17,634 nt of DNA from Bacteroidia bacterium (GCA_026000155.1 BNYG01000040.1:1-17634), one strand, 5' to 3'. Positions 1 to 7,635 are shown, counted from the first letter of the stretch. Made by a program: numbers and translations. The notes: a model not told the origin generated them from the letters alone.

Positions 1-1
1 A

Positions 2-340
2 ACAAAGAAAGTGGTGGAGGAAGCCGTAATCGTTGAGACCAAGGAAGTTTCCCGAAAGGAAGTGGCAAGCCATCCAACGATAACGAATGACAATCGGACG
101 ATTTATAAGGTGCAAATTCTGGCTGTCCCTAAGAAATTACCGGCAAATGCCAGGGATCTTAAAGGATATAAAGCCGATTATTACATAGAAAATAACAGGT
201 ATAAATATACTTACGGAGAAACTACGGATGTGAAAGAAATAGCGCGCATCCGGAAATCCCTGTTAAAAGATTTTAAAGATGCTTTTATCGTCGTTTTTGA
301 AGACGGCGAAAAAGTGAAAATTATAAAGGGTAATCCATGA
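2..340 (+). CDS. Probable N-acetylmuramoyl-L-alanine amidase, C-terminal part (5' truncated)
   Basis: The reading frame is open from base 2, so the true start lies left of the window and only about 112 C-terminal residues are visible. The piece contains 'YKVQILAVPKKLP' followed by 'YKYTYGETTD' and a final 'FKDAFIVVFEDGEKVKI', the pattern of a SPOR-like peptidoglycan-binding tail: a strand with VQI, a Y-x-Y-x-x-G turn, and an 'AFIV' strand. In Bacteroidales such a tail commonly closes a cell-wall amidase that sits directly upstream of an MCE protein gene, and the gene here overlaps an MCE start by four bases (ATGA at 337-340). The amidase catalytic domain is outside the window, so its function is inferred from tail and context only. 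Another periplasmic protein with a SPOR-like tail is possible. Confidence 0.6.
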   Translation, partial: TKKVVEEAVIVETKEVSRKEVASHPTITNDNRTIYKVQILAVPKKLPANARDLKGYKADYYIENNRYKYTYGETTDVKEIARIRKSLLKDFKDAFIVVFEDGEKVKIIKGNP

Positions 341-1221
341 AAAAATTATTTACAAAAGAAGTTCGCATCGCTGTCATAACCATCGTGAGTCTGTTTGTCT
401 TGTATTCGGGACTGAACTACCTGAAAGGGATTAATATTTTCAAACCGACGAACCATTATTATGTATCGATGCCCAATGTCTCCGATTTGCAAGTTTCCAG
501 TCCGATTTACGTGGATGGTTTCAAAGTCGGTATTGTCAATTCCATTGACTTCGATTTCAACAATCAGGGAAATATTGTGGTGCTTATCAGCTTGGATAAA
601 GAGATGAAACTACAAACCGGAAGTTACGCCGAATTAAAATCGGGTTTGACTTCGGGCGCTTTTTTAAGTCTGAAATTGAATAAATACGTCAGTTCCTACT
701 GCCAGACAGGCGATACGATTGACGGCTTGTCGGAACCGGGCTTAATGGACAAACTGTCTGCCGATTTACTGCCGCAGATCGAAACCATTCTTCCCCGGCT
801 GGATTCGATTTTGCTGGGCATCCAGGTATTGGTGAATCATCCGGCCTTGACCCAATCGTTGGATAATATCGAAGCAACCACCGCTAATCTTCAAAAGACA
901 TCCGCACAATTGAATGTGTTGTTGGGCAGAGATGTTCCGGTAATCGTATCGAATCTGAATAAAGTATCTTCCGATTTTTCGGTCGTCAGTGAAAACCTGA
1001 AGGCAGTGGATATTCAAAGTACGCTCACCACCGTCGATCAAGCCATCCGGAACGTTGACCGGATGACTCAACAACTCAATGCGCCGGACAATTCGTTCGG
1101 ACTATTGTTGAACGACCGGGCTTTGTACGATCATCTGGATTCTACCGCGCGGAATGCCTCCAACCTGTTGCTGGACTTGAAAACCAATCCGAAGCGGTAC
1201 GTTCACTTTTCCGTGTTTTAA
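337..1221 (+). CDS. MlaD-family MCE protein (lipid transport substrate-binding subunit)
   Basis: The protein has 294 residues: a short basic N-terminus, one membrane segment at about residues 9-28 ('VRIAVITIVSLFVLYSGLNYL'-like), then an MCE domain at about 38-118. The domain contains 'VSDLQVSSPIYVDGFKVGIV', the usual 'V-x-x-L-x-x-x-S-P-V-x-x-x-G-x-x-V-G' signature, and 'YAELKSGLTSGAFLSLKL'. The remainder is predicted helical, as in MlaD-like proteins that form periplasmic rings or tubes carrying phospholipids between the membranes. Known family members work with an MlaE permease and MlaF ATPase; neither is visible here and they may lie elsewhere. The start is fixed by the ATGA overlap with the preceding gene, which implies co-transcription. 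Its stop overlaps the stop of the convergent DUF2007 gene by three bases (1219-1221 against 1218-1220, offset by one). Confidence 0.9.
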   Translation: MKKLFTKEVRIAVITIVSLFVLYSGLNYLKGINIFKPTNHYYVSMPNVSDLQVSSPIYVDGFKVGIVNSIDFDFNNQGNIVVLISLDKEMKLQTGSYAELKSGLTSGAFLSLKLNKYVSSYCQTGDTIDGLSEPGLMDKLSADLLPQIETILPRLDSILLGIQVLVNHPALTQSLDNIEATTANLQKTSAQLNVLLGRDVPVIVSNLNKVSSDFSVVSENLKAVDIQSTLTTVDQAIRNVDRMTQQLNAPDNSFGLLLNDRALYDHLDSTARNASNLLLDLKTNPKRYVHFSVF

Positions 1222-1442
1222 TCTTGAGGAATCAGGCTTTGTTCAAAACCGGCTTCTTTGATGATTTTCACGGTTCGGTCCAAGTCCTTTTCACTGACGG
1301 AAAGAGTGGCTCCGCTACCCGGGACGATAATGGCAGAATCGGTATTGTTCAAGAAATACTCAATTTTTTCTGCAGACAAAATACTTTCCAAAACAGCTGC
1401 ATCGTTCGGAAAGTTAAAAATAGCAACTTCAATTAATTTCAT
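1218..1442 (-). CDS. DUF2007 family small protein (putative signal-transducing protein)
   Basis: This 74-residue protein begins 'MKLIEVAIFNFPNDAAVLES' and contains 'NNTDSAIIVPGSGATLSVSE' and 'TVKIIKEAGFE'. It matches the short Bacteroidota proteins of the DUF2007 type, annotated as 'putative signal transducing protein'; no biochemical role is established. The frame stays open further upstream to 1502, but the start at 1442 is preferred because homologues begin MKLIE and the longer form would run into the Lon coding region. The gene is convergent with the MCE gene and divergent from lon, with only 41 bp between the two starts. Confidence 0.8.
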   Translation of the reverse strand: MKLIEVAIFNFPNDAAVLESILSAEKIEYFLNNTDSAIIVPGSGATLSVSEKDLDRTVKIIKEAGFEQSLIPQD

Positions 1443-1469
1443 AATAATTAAATGTTTATACAAATTACA

Positions 1470-1477
1470 CAAATATA
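1470..1477 (-). promoter_or_regulatory. Candidate -7 element for the DUF2007 gene
   Basis: The minus strand reads TATATTTG, a full match to the Bacteroidota -7 consensus TAnnTTTG, about 28 bases before the start at 1442. A TTG at the preferred 19-21 bp spacing is absent; the nearest lies 24 bp away at 1502-1504. AT-rich DNA gives such matches by chance. Confidence 0.3.
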
Positions 1478-1483
1478 CAAATA

Positions 1484-3889
1484 ATGGACGACATAATTGC
1501 ACAACCCTTGGAAATAGTTATTGAAAAAAAATCGGTTCAGTCCGAAGATATGGGAAAAGAACTGCCTATATTGCCTTTGAAGAATATGTTGTTTTTTCCG
1601 GGAGTTCCTACTCCAATCAATATTGCACGCTCCAAATCGTTTAAACTCATACAGGATGTTCAAAAAAAAGGAGGATTTCTGGGCGTTTTCTGTCAAAAAG
1701 ACACCAACGAAGACGATCCGGATTATGATAGCTTGTATCCGGTTGGTTTGATTGCCCAGATAATCAATGTGGTACGGGAAGAAAATGACAGTACCACCGT
1801 TTTGTTAATGGGCGAAAACCGGGTGCGCCTGGAGGAAATAACGGTTCACGAACCTTACCTGAAAGGGAAATTTTCGTTATTGGAAACCATCCAACCGGCG
1901 AAATCGGATAAGGAATTCAAGGAACAACTGAAAACCATCAAAGATAAAGTCCTGCATATCTTAACGTCCAAAATAGGACTTCCCGATTTTGTTTTGGATT
2001 CATTGCAACGCTCGAAAGATTATAATTACCTGGCGAATATCGCTTTTACGACTTGTGAAGCCAGTATCGAAAGCAAACAGGAAATCCTCGCTTGCGACGA
2101 TTTGAAAGAACGCTACAATAAATTGCTTTCCTTGCTGGATCATGAATTGCAATTGCTGGAAATAAAAGAATCGATCCGCAAAAAAACACAGGTGGACATC
2201 AACAATCAGCAACGGGAATATTTCCTGCAACAGGAAATGAAAAACATCCAGGAGGCTTTGGGCGGAAATATTCATGACCTTGAAATCAAGGATTGCAAAG
2301 AGCAAGCGGCTAAAATCAATTTTACACCCGAACAACGGACTTTCTTTGAAAAAGAATTAAAAAAATTGGAAAGCCTGCACCCGCATTCGCCGGATTATTC
2401 TACGCAGGTATCTTATTTACATACGATTTTGTCTTTGCCCTGGAGCGCTTATACGCCGGATAATTTCAATTTGATCCGGGCCAAAAAAGTGCTGGATAAA
2501 GACCATTTCGGTTTGGATAAAGTGAAAGACCGTATCCTCGAACATCTGGCTGTCCTGAAATTGAAAGGAGACATGAAATCGCCGATCATTTGCCTGTTTG
2601 GCCCTCCGGGAGTGGGTAAAACGTCCCTGGGAAAATCCGTTGCGGATGCCTTGAGCCGGAAATACATCCGGATGTCTTTGGGTGGTTTGCACGATGAGGC
2701 TGAAATCCGCGGACATCGCCGGACCTACATCGGCGCCATGCCGGGACGGATTATCCAGAGCATTCAAAAAGCCGGTTCTTCCAATCCGGTGATTATCCTG
2801 GACGAAATTGATAAAGTGGGACAGGATTACCGCGGCGATCCCAGCGCCGCCTTGCTGGAAGTATTGGATCCCGAACAAAATTCCACTTTTCACGACAATT
2901 ACTTAGATATGGATTTCGACTTATCTAAAGTGTTGTTTATTGCGACCGCTAATTCGTTGACGAACGTTTCCCAACCGTTATTGGACAGGATGGAACTGAT
3001 TCATGTGAGCGGTTATATCATGGAAGAAAAAGTGGAAATCGGCAAAAAACATTTGCTGCCGACACAATTGGAAAACCATGGCATCCCGAAATCCAAGTTT
3101 GACATTCCGAAAAAAACCATGGAAGCCATCATCGAATCCTATACTCGCGAATCGGGCGTCAGGGAATTGAATAAAAAAATTGCCAAGATATTGCGCAAGA
3201 TTGCCCGCGCCATCGCCGAAGAGACCGATTATCCTAAAAAATTGGAAATAGAAAATCTGTACGAATACTTGGGTCCCATCGAATATACCAAAGATAAATA
3301 CGAAGGCAATGACTATGCCGGAGTAGTAACCGGTTTGGCGTGGACAGCCGTAGGCGGCGAAATCCTGTTTGTCGAAGCCAGTCTGAGCAAAGGAAAAGGC
3401 GCCAAACTCACCTTGACCGGCAACTTGGGCGATGTCATGAAAGAATCGGCTGTGTTGGCATTGGAATATATCAAAGCGCATGCGTCCCTGTTGCATATCC
3501 CCGAAGAAGTGTTCGAAAAATGGAACGTGCACATTCATGTGCCCGAAGGAGCCATTCCCAAAGACGGTCCGAGTGCGGGAATCACCATGACCACCGCTTT
3601 GGTTTCGGCGTTTACGCAACGGAAAGTAAAACCCAATTTAGCCATGACCGGCGAAATGACGCTCCGGGGCAAAGTGCTTCCGGTAGGAGGGATTAAAGAA
3701 AAAATATTGGCTGCCAAACGGGCAGGGATCAAAGAAATCATCCTGAGTAAAGATAATAAAAAGCACATTAACGAAATCAACTCCTTGTATTTGAAAGGAT
3801 TGCAATTTCATTACGTGGATGATATTCAGGAAGTATTGGAGGTTGCTTTGTTGAAAGAAAAAATCAGGAATTCGATTGAGATACAATGA
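1484..3889 (+). CDS. lon: ATP-dependent protease La (Lon)
   Basis: This is an 801-residue cytosolic AAA+ serine protease that degrades misfolded and regulatory proteins. The N-terminal substrate-recognition domain begins around residue 26 ('[15 protein letters not shown]'). A helical linker contains '[20 protein letters not shown]'. The AAA+ module has Walker A GPPGVGKT at 373-380, Walker B ending DE at 440-441, and '[14 protein letters not shown]' between them. The C-terminal protease domain carries the Ser-Lys dyad: S697 in '[10 protein letters not shown]' and K738 in '[17 protein letters not shown]'. Length and order are normal for LonA and nothing appears broken. It starts 41 bp from the divergent DUF2007 gene and looks monocistronic, since 143 bp separate it from aroQ. 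Confidence 0.97.
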   Translation: MDDIIAQPLEIVIEKKSVQSEDMGKELPILPLKNMLFFPGVPTPINIARSKSFKLIQDVQKKGGFLGVFCQKDTNEDDPDYDSLYPVGLIAQIINVVREENDSTTVLLMGENRVRLEEITVHEPYLKGKFSLLETIQPAKSDKEFKEQLKTIKDKVLHILTSKIGLPDFVLDSLQRSKDYNYLANIAFTTCEASIESKQEILACDDLKERYNKLLSLLDHELQLLEIKESIRKKTQVDINNQQREYFLQQEMKNIQEALGGNIHDLEIKDCKEQAAKINFTPEQRTFFEKELKKLESLHPHSPDYSTQVSYLHTILSLPWSAYTPDNFNLIRAKKVLDKDHFGLDKVKDRILEHLAVLKLKGDMKSPIICLFGPPGVGKTSLGKSVADALSRKYIRMSLGGLHDEAEIRGHRRTYIGAMPGRIIQSIQKAGSSNPVIILDEIDKVGQDYRGDPSAALLEVLDPEQNSTFHDNYLDMDFDLSKVLFIATANSLTNVSQPLLDRMELIHVSGYIMEEKVEIGKKHLLPTQLENHGIPKSKFDIPKKTMEAIIESYTRESGVRELNKKIAKILRKIARAIAEETDYPKKLEIENLYEYLGPIEYTKDKYEGNDYAGVVTGLAWTAVGGEILFVEASLSKGKGAKLTLTGNLGDVMKESAVLALEYIKAHASLLHIPEEVFEKWNVHIHVPEGAIPKDGPSAGITMTTALVSAFTQRKVKPNLAMTGEMTLRGKVLPVGGIKEKILAAKRAGIKEIILSKDNKKHINEINSLYLKGLQFHYVDDIQEVLEVALLKEKIRNSIEIQ

Positions 3890-4032
3890 AAGCCAAAAAT
3901 AACTATCTTTGGATATGAAATTTTAAAAATTAAATACGATGCAAGCATATAAATTGAATACATATTGACAATATCAGGTAAACTTTTTTGTACCTATACA
4001 TGAAAGCGGAATTCACAAAAACAGTAGAAATA

Positions 4033-4449
4033 ATGAAAATTCAAATCATCAACGGTCCGAACCTGAATTTGTTGGGCGTCCGCGAACCGGGCGTTTACGG
4101 TTCTGCTTCTTTTGAAGTGTATCTGGAAACATTAAAAAACAGGTATCCCGAAATAGAATTCGCTTATTATCAATCGAATGTGGAGGGCGAAATTATCAAT
4201 AAGATTCAGGAAACCGGATTTTCTTTCGACGGCATCCTGTTGAATGCGGGCGCCTACACGCATACTTCCGTAGCCATACATGATGCCATCAAAGCGATAA
4301 AAACGCCGGTTATTGAAGTGCATATTTCCAATGTGCATGCCCGGGAAGAATTCCGGCACCAATCTTTAATTGCAAGAGCTTGCAAAGGGGTGATTGCCGG
4401 ATTCGGCTTGGATTCGTACCGTTTGGCAGTCGAAGCGATAAAAGGATGA
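4033..4449 (+). CDS. aroQ: Type II 3-dehydroquinate dehydratase
   Basis: The 138-residue protein catalyses the third step of the shikimate pathway, the dehydration of 3-dehydroquinate to 3-dehydroshikimate, as a dodecamer in the type II family. Visible signatures are 'INGPNLNLLGVREPGVYG' with catalytic Tyr22 on the active-site lid, 'QSNVEGE' at 47-53, 'LNAGAYTHTSVAI' with Asn71 and His77, 'EVHISNVHAREEFRHQS' with His97 and Arg108, and 'CKGVIAGFGLDSYRLA'. The frame is open to 3988, but the ATG at 4033 matches the family start (MKIQIINGPNLN). It is the first gene of the 4033-6630 operon. Upstream, TATCTTTG at 3904-3911 matches the -7 consensus, but its nearest TTG is 25 bp away, so the promoter is uncertain. 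Confidence 0.95.
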   Translation: MKIQIINGPNLNLLGVREPGVYGSASFEVYLETLKNRYPEIEFAYYQSNVEGEIINKIQETGFSFDGILLNAGAYTHTSVAIHDAIKAIKTPVIEVHISNVHAREEFRHQSLIARACKGVIAGFGLDSYRLAVEAIKG

Positions 4450-5072
4450 CGATTGACGATTACATTTTGGAGCATATAGATGAGGAAGGCGCGCAGTTGA
4501 GCCGCTTGTACCGCGATGCGCATGTTCGCTTGCTTCGTCCGCGGATGCTGTCCGGGCCTTTGCAGGGACGAATTTTGAAGATGTTGGTGCGTATCCATCA
4601 ACCGCAACGGATTTTGGAAATTGGGACTTATACGGGTTACGCGACCTTATGCCTTGCCGAAGCGCTTTCTCCCAACGGAGAAATCCATACCATCGAAAAA
4701 GACGATGAAATGGAAGATTTCAGCCGGGAACAGTTCGAATTATCGGGTTTACAAGATAAAATCCGCTTGCATATCGGCGATGCATTGGAAATCATTCCCC
4801 AGTTGGAAGGAAATTTCGATTTGGTGTTTATTGATGCCGATAAACGCTTGTACAGTGAGTATTACGATTTGGTTTTTGATAAAGTCAATCCGGGCGGAAT
4901 TATTTTAGCGGATAATACCTTGTGGAGCGGAAAAGTGTTGGAAGCGCCTCATTCCGGCGATAAACAGACCTGCGGTATCGTCGATTTTAATGAAAAAATC
5001 AAACAAGACAAGAGAATTGAAAAAGTTATCTTACCTTTACGGGACGGATTAACGATGATATATAAATTATAA
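4446..5072 (+). CDS. SAM-dependent O-methyltransferase (caffeoyl-CoA O-methyltransferase-like, COG4122)
   Basis: This 208-residue Rossmann-fold methyltransferase has SAM motif I 'ILEIGTYTGYA' at 56-66, an acidic 'IEKDDEM' after strand 2, the metal-associated 'DADK' at 130-133 in 'FDLVFIDADKRLYSEYYD', and 'GGIILADNTLWSGKV' with D156 and N157. These are the divalent-metal and SAM positions of the caffeoyl-CoA/catechol O-methyltransferase family. The substrate in Bacteroidota is unknown. The ATG at 4446 overlaps the aroQ stop (ATGA), which fixes the start and implies translational coupling. Two bases separate its stop from rbfA. Confidence 0.87.
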   Translation: MTIDDYILEHIDEEGAQLSRLYRDAHVRLLRPRMLSGPLQGRILKMLVRIHQPQRILEIGTYTGYATLCLAEALSPNGEIHTIEKDDEMEDFSREQFELSGLQDKIRLHIGDALEIIPQLEGNFDLVFIDADKRLYSEYYDLVFDKVNPGGIILADNTLWSGKVLEAPHSGDKQTCGIVDFNEKIKQDKRIEKVILPLRDGLTMIYKL

Positions 5073-5074
5073 AC

Positions 5075-5410
5075 ATGGATAGTAAACGACTACAGAAAAT
5101 AGAACGGCAAATTCAGAAAGATTTAAGTGAAATCTTTTTGTTGCAGACCAAGCAAATGTCGGGCGTGATGGTGTCGGTGACAAGCGTGCGAATGAGTCCC
5201 GATTTAAGTGTGGCGCGAGTATATTTAAGCATATTTCCTTCTCCGAGGGGAACAGAAATACTGGAAAATATCAACGGAAACAAGAAATCCATCCGCTATG
5301 ATTTGGGTACGCGCATCGGCAAACAAGTACGCCGGATACCGGAATTGGCTTTCTTTTTGGATGATTCGATTGATTATTTGGAAAATATCGACCAACTGCT
5401 CAACCAATGA
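5075..5410 (+). CDS. rbfA: 30S ribosome-binding factor A
   Basis: The protein has 111 residues and the single KH-like fold of RbfA, which binds pre-30S particles and helps mature the 5' end of 16S rRNA, particularly in the cold. Typical features are 'RLQKIERQIQKDLSEIF' at the N-terminus, the strand 'GVMVSVTSVRMSPDLSVARV', 'IRYDLGTRIGKQVRRIPELAF' and the closing 'FFLDDSIDYLENIDQLL'. The length is normal. It lies two bases after the methyltransferase stop and overlaps the permease start by ATGA (5407-5410). Confidence 0.92.
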   Translation: MDSKRLQKIERQIQKDLSEIFLLQTKQMSGVMVSVTSVRMSPDLSVARVYLSIFPSPRGTEILENINGNKKSIRYDLGTRIGKQVRRIPELAFFLDDSIDYLENIDQLLNQ

Positions 5411-6630
5411 ACCTGTCGCTTTACATAGCGAAACGGTATCTTTTTTCAAAGAAATCGCATAATGCCATCCATATCATTTCATTAGTGGCAGTGTGCGGCG
5501 TGACGATTGCTACTTTAGCCACCGTTTGTACCTTGTCGGTATTCAATGGCTTCCAGGGATTGGTTTCGGAGATGTTCAGTGCGTTTGACCCGGAATTGAA
5601 AATTACACCGGTCAAAGGAAAAGTATTTGACCCGGCCGACGAAAAATTCCTTGAAATCCGGTCGCTTCCGGAAATCGAACTCATTTCCGAAAGTTTGGAA
5701 GATAATGTGCTGGTGCGTTACAACGAACGGCAGGTTCCGGCCATTCTGAAAGGCGTTTCCGGTAATTTCGACCAATTGGTACCCATTCAGGATATTCTTT
5801 TTGACGGGGAATTCAAGTTGCAGAATGAAGTGAACGCTTTCGCCAATCTGGGTATCGGCGTAGCCAGCGTGTTGGGTATGAATGCCAATTTTGTTTTTCC
5901 GTTGGAAATTTACGCTCCCAAACGGAATGTCAAGACGGTCAATCTGTCCAATTCGATGACTTCGTTCAATCTGGAATATGCTTATATCAGCAGTATCTTT
6001 ATGATCAATCAACCGGTGTATGACGATAATTACCTGCTGGTCCCGATCGAGCTGGCGCGTACCTTATTCGATTACGAAACGGAAGTCAGCGCCTGGGAAT
6101 TGAAGTTGAAAGACCCAACGGCAGTTCCGGTGGTTCAGAAAAAGATACAGCAGATTTTAGGAGAAGATTATGAAATAAAAAACCGCTATGAACAACAGGA
6201 AGCGGCATTCAAAATGATTAATATTGAAAAATGGGTCACGTTTCTCATGCTGTGTTTTATTTTGCTGATAGCCGCTTTCAATGTGATCGGTTCTTTGTCC
6301 ATGCTCATAGTGGATAAACAACAAGACATTACTACGTTGCGCAATCTGGGCGCCGGCAACAAACTGATCTCCCGGATATTCCTGTTGGAAGGATGGATGA
6401 TTTCCGCCTTAGGCGCCGTAATGGGCATAGTTTTAGGCGTTTTGCTCTGCCTTGGACAACAATATTTCGGCTGGATTAAATTGGGAAGCAGCGGTACTTT
6501 TGCCGTGGATGCCTATCCGGTGCAAATGGCAACCGGTGATTTACTTCTAACCTTAGTAGCTGTGTTGGTTATTGGATTTTTGTCGGTGATTTATCCGGTG
6601 AGGTATTTATCCAAAAAATGGTTACGATAA
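5407..6630 (+). CDS. FtsX-like ABC transporter permease (LolC/LolE type)
   Basis: The protein has 407 residues. The N-terminus 'LYIAKRYLFSKKSHNAIHII' and a first membrane helix at about 20-45 are followed by a large periplasmic domain of the MacB_PCD type, then three membrane helices at about 275-300, 328-350 and 376-400. 'VIGSLSMLIVDKQQDITTLRNLGA' matches the FtsX-type coupling region of lipoprotein-releasing permeases. LolC/LolE with the ATPase LolD extract lipoproteins from the inner membrane; no LolD is in the window. Placement at the end of an aroQ-rbfA operon, with an ATGA overlap, is typical housekeeping context. Other MacB-like exporters share this architecture, so the substrate is inferred. 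Confidence 0.88.
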   Translation: MNLSLYIAKRYLFSKKSHNAIHIISLVAVCGVTIATLATVCTLSVFNGFQGLVSEMFSAFDPELKITPVKGKVFDPADEKFLEIRSLPEIELISESLEDNVLVRYNERQVPAILKGVSGNFDQLVPIQDILFDGEFKLQNEVNAFANLGIGVASVLGMNANFVFPLEIYAPKRNVKTVNLSNSMTSFNLEYAYISSIFMINQPVYDDNYLLVPIELARTLFDYETEVSAWELKLKDPTAVPVVQKKIQQILGEDYEIKNRYEQQEAAFKMINIEKWVTFLMLCFILLIAAFNVIGSLSMLIVDKQQDITTLRNLGAGNKLISRIFLLEGWMISALGAVMGIVLGVLLCLGQQYFGWIKLGSSGTFAVDAYPVQMATGDLLLTLVAVLVIGFLSVIYPVRYLSKKWLR

Positions 6631-6637
6631 AATCGTT

Positions 6638-6665
6638 GTAGAGACAAGGCATGCCTTGTCTCTAC
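6638..6665. repeat. 28-bp perfect REP palindrome, copy 1
   Basis: This is a perfect 28-bp palindrome with half-site GTAGAGACAAGGCA. It begins 7 bases after the permease stop and ends 7 bases before the 3' end of the transposase gene. Identical copies lie at 6927-6954 and 7336-7363. In transcripts of either strand it folds into a strong hairpin and could protect or end both convergent messages. Confidence 0.95.
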
Positions 6666-6672
6666 CAATCCA

Positions 6673-7272
6673 TTATTGGCTGTAAAATTTATCTTCTTGC
6701 CAATTGTTCGGGTTATTAATGATATAATCAGCAATGCGATTCATTTCTGTTGTATTGCGGATAATATGATCATGGAAACGGGATTGCCATTCAAAATCGG
6801 CATGAATTGGGTGGGATTTTTTTGTTACGGCAGATTTATATCCGCCAATAATTGATGAAACCGTATTTTTTCCTTGATTTTGAAATCGTTGTTGACCGGG
6901 TGTTTGTATCGATGCCGTTTGCCGTCGTAGAGACAAGGCATGCCTTGTCTCTACAGCATGCCTTGTCTCTACGACCCCGTTGGGTACATTTTCATCATTC
7001 GTCAATATTAAAATACCGTGAACATGATTGGGCATTATGCAAAATGCGTCCAATTCAATATTTTTTGCATGATTTTTTATTTCGTTCCATAACACATTGG
7101 CAATTTCCCCGATTTCCGACAATTGCATGTTTCCGTTAACAATTTCGCCAAAATAATGTTCGCGATTGGCGGTGCAAATGGTTATAAAATAGGCGGCATT
7201 CCAACCATAATTCCACCATTGTGCACGTGCCGATGATATGCGGTATTGATTTTGAAATTTTTCGTTTGGCAT
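6673..7272 (-). CDS. REP-associated tyrosine transposase (RAYT, Y1_Tnp/IS200-like)
   Basis: The protein has 199 residues. Family signs are 'YFITICTANREHYFGEI' near residue 28, the HUH metal-binding motif as 'MPNHVHGIL' with H83 and H85, 'KNTVSSIIGGYKSAVTK', 'FEWQSRFHDHIIR', and the nucleophile Tyr183 in 'IADYIINNPNNW'. Y1 HUH enzymes nick and rejoin single-stranded DNA at hairpins; RAYTs are single-copy domesticated relatives that act on REP palindromes. All catalytic residues are present, so the gene looks intact. REP copies lie just past its 3' end and 64 bp before its start, and residues 101-116 are encoded by one and a half REP copies in frame. Its promoter is probably the site at 7386-7417. 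Confidence 0.88.
   Translation of the reverse strand: MPNEKFQNQYRISSARAQWWNYGWNAAYFITICTANREHYFGEIVNGNMQLSEIGEIANVLWNEIKNHAKNIELDAFCIMPNHVHGILILTNDENVPNGVVETRHAVETRHALSLRRQTASIQTPGQQRFQNQGKNTVSSIIGGYKSAVTKKSHPIHADFEWQSRFHDHIIRNTTEMNRIADYIINNPNNWQEDKFYSQ
6927..6954. repeat. 28-bp REP palindrome, copy 2, inside the transposase gene
   Basis: Identical to copies 1 and 3. Read on the minus strand it is exactly in frame and encodes residues 107-116 (VETRHALSLR) of the transposase, between the HUH motif and the conserved 'RFQNQGKNT' region. Confidence 0.95.
6956..6972. repeat. Half REP (17 bp), adjacent to copy 2
   Basis: The plus strand reads GCATGCCTTGTCTCTAC, the right-hand portion of the palindrome, one base away from copy 2. 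With that base it makes 18 nt, six codons encoding VETRHA (residues 101-106), so the reading frame is kept. This resembles a partial tandem duplication of the repeat. Confidence 0.9.
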
Positions 7273-7335
7273 AATTTATTTTTATTTTTTGTTAATGATA
7301 TTGTTGTCGTTGTCCCCGCGTTTCCGCGTTTCCAC

Positions 7336-7363
7336 GTAGAGACAAGGCATGCCTTGTCTCTAC
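7336..7363. repeat. 28-bp REP palindrome, copy 3, in the transposase leader
   Basis: Identical to copies 1 and 2. It lies 64 bp upstream of the transposase start and downstream of its candidate promoter, so it would form a hairpin in the 5' untranslated leader of the transposase message. Confidence 0.95.
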
Positions 7364-7385
7364 AACGATGATCGTGCGAATGAGG

Positions 7386-7417
7386 CAAAGATACAATCCT
7401 TTTAATCCTCACACCAA
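7386..7417 (-). promoter_or_regulatory. Candidate Bacteroidota sigma-ABfr promoter for the transposase
   Basis: On the minus strand a TTG (plus-strand 7415-7417) is followed after 21 bp by TATCTTTG (7386-7393). This fits the TTG-N19-21-TAnnTTTG consensus in both elements and in spacing, the best match in the window. Transcription would begin near 7379 and give a leader of about 107 nt containing REP copy 3. Confidence 0.55.
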
Positions 7418-7480
7418 ATTTTTTATGTTATCTTTGTGTTAACGCTTTGTTAAATTTTACGGTTATTTTGATGCCGCCAT

Positions 7481-7508
7481 CCCGAGACGCAATGCATTGC
7501 GTTTCTAC
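7481..7508. repeat. REP-like palindrome with a different core
   Basis: The sequence GAGACGCAATG/CATTGCGTTTC at 7484-7505 is an 11-bp-arm palindrome with one mismatch, followed by TAC. It keeps the outer GAGAC...GT(T/C)TCTAC ends of the 28-bp family but has core GCAATGCATTGC in place of AAGGCATGCCTT. It appears to be a diverged or second REP family. Confidence 0.75.
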
Positions 7509-7550
7509 AATGCAAACAGAACTCCATCATTCAGAAAATAAAACCGATAG

Positions 7551-7567
7551 ATTGTCTGAAAGACAAT
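7551..7567. repeat. Short hairpin, 7-bp perfect stem
   Basis: ATTGTCT and AGACAAT are perfect complements around a GAA loop. It lies downstream of the Ig-repeat gene (minus strand) and next to a stronger hairpin at 7578-7598. No U-tract follows on the minus strand, so it is not a classical terminator. Confidence 0.6.
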
Positions 7568-7577
7568 ATTTTCATAA

Positions 7578-7598
7578 CCGCAGGTCGTTGACCTGCGG
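7578..7598. terminator. GC-rich hairpin downstream of the Ig-repeat gene
   Basis: CCGCAGGTC and GACCTGCGG form a perfect 9-bp stem with a GTT loop, 37 bp beyond the 3' end of the minus-strand Ig-repeat gene. The following minus-strand sequence (TTATGAAAAT) has no U-tract, so ending transcription is only one possible role; it may be another dispersed palindrome. Confidence 0.45.
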
Positions 7599-7635
7599 CT
7601 ATTTTACCAACTATACTAATCAAATCTGGGTTTCA

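Noticed and set aside
1224..1436. Plus-strand frames opposite the DUF2007 gene
   Set aside because: The minus-strand protein is a recognised family with a sensible start; the plus-strand frames are antisense shadows.
2978..3619. A long open frame (213 codons) on the minus strand opposite lon
   Set aside because: It lies wholly within the well-conserved Lon coding region; its translation is low-complexity and rich in Phe, Gly and His, typical of antisense shadow of a biased gene.
3890..4032. Possible small gene or RNA between lon and aroQ
   Set aside because: Only very short frames (a 10-codon one overlaps the lon stop) and no convincing structured RNA were seen; a weak promoter motif is the only signal.
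4380..4445. Extended N-terminus of the O-methyltransferase beginning inside aroQ
   Set aside because: The extra 22 residues overlap conserved aroQ codons in another frame, while ATG at 4446 gives the normal family start and an ATGA overlap.
6638..7363. Possible CRISPR array from the repeated 28-bp sequence
   Set aside because: Spacing between copies is hundreds of bases and irregular, the repeat is a perfect full-length palindrome, and no cas gene is present; the REP/RAYT explanation fits.
7182..7412. Minus-strand 76-codon frame containing CRDKACLVST
   Set aside because: This peptide is the REP palindrome read in another frame, and the frame overlaps the start of the transposase; there is no sign of a separate gene.
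7429..7436. TATCTTTG on the plus strand as a promoter
   Set aside because: It matches the -7 consensus but has no TTG at a suitable distance and no plus-strand gene follows before the convergent Ig-repeat gene.
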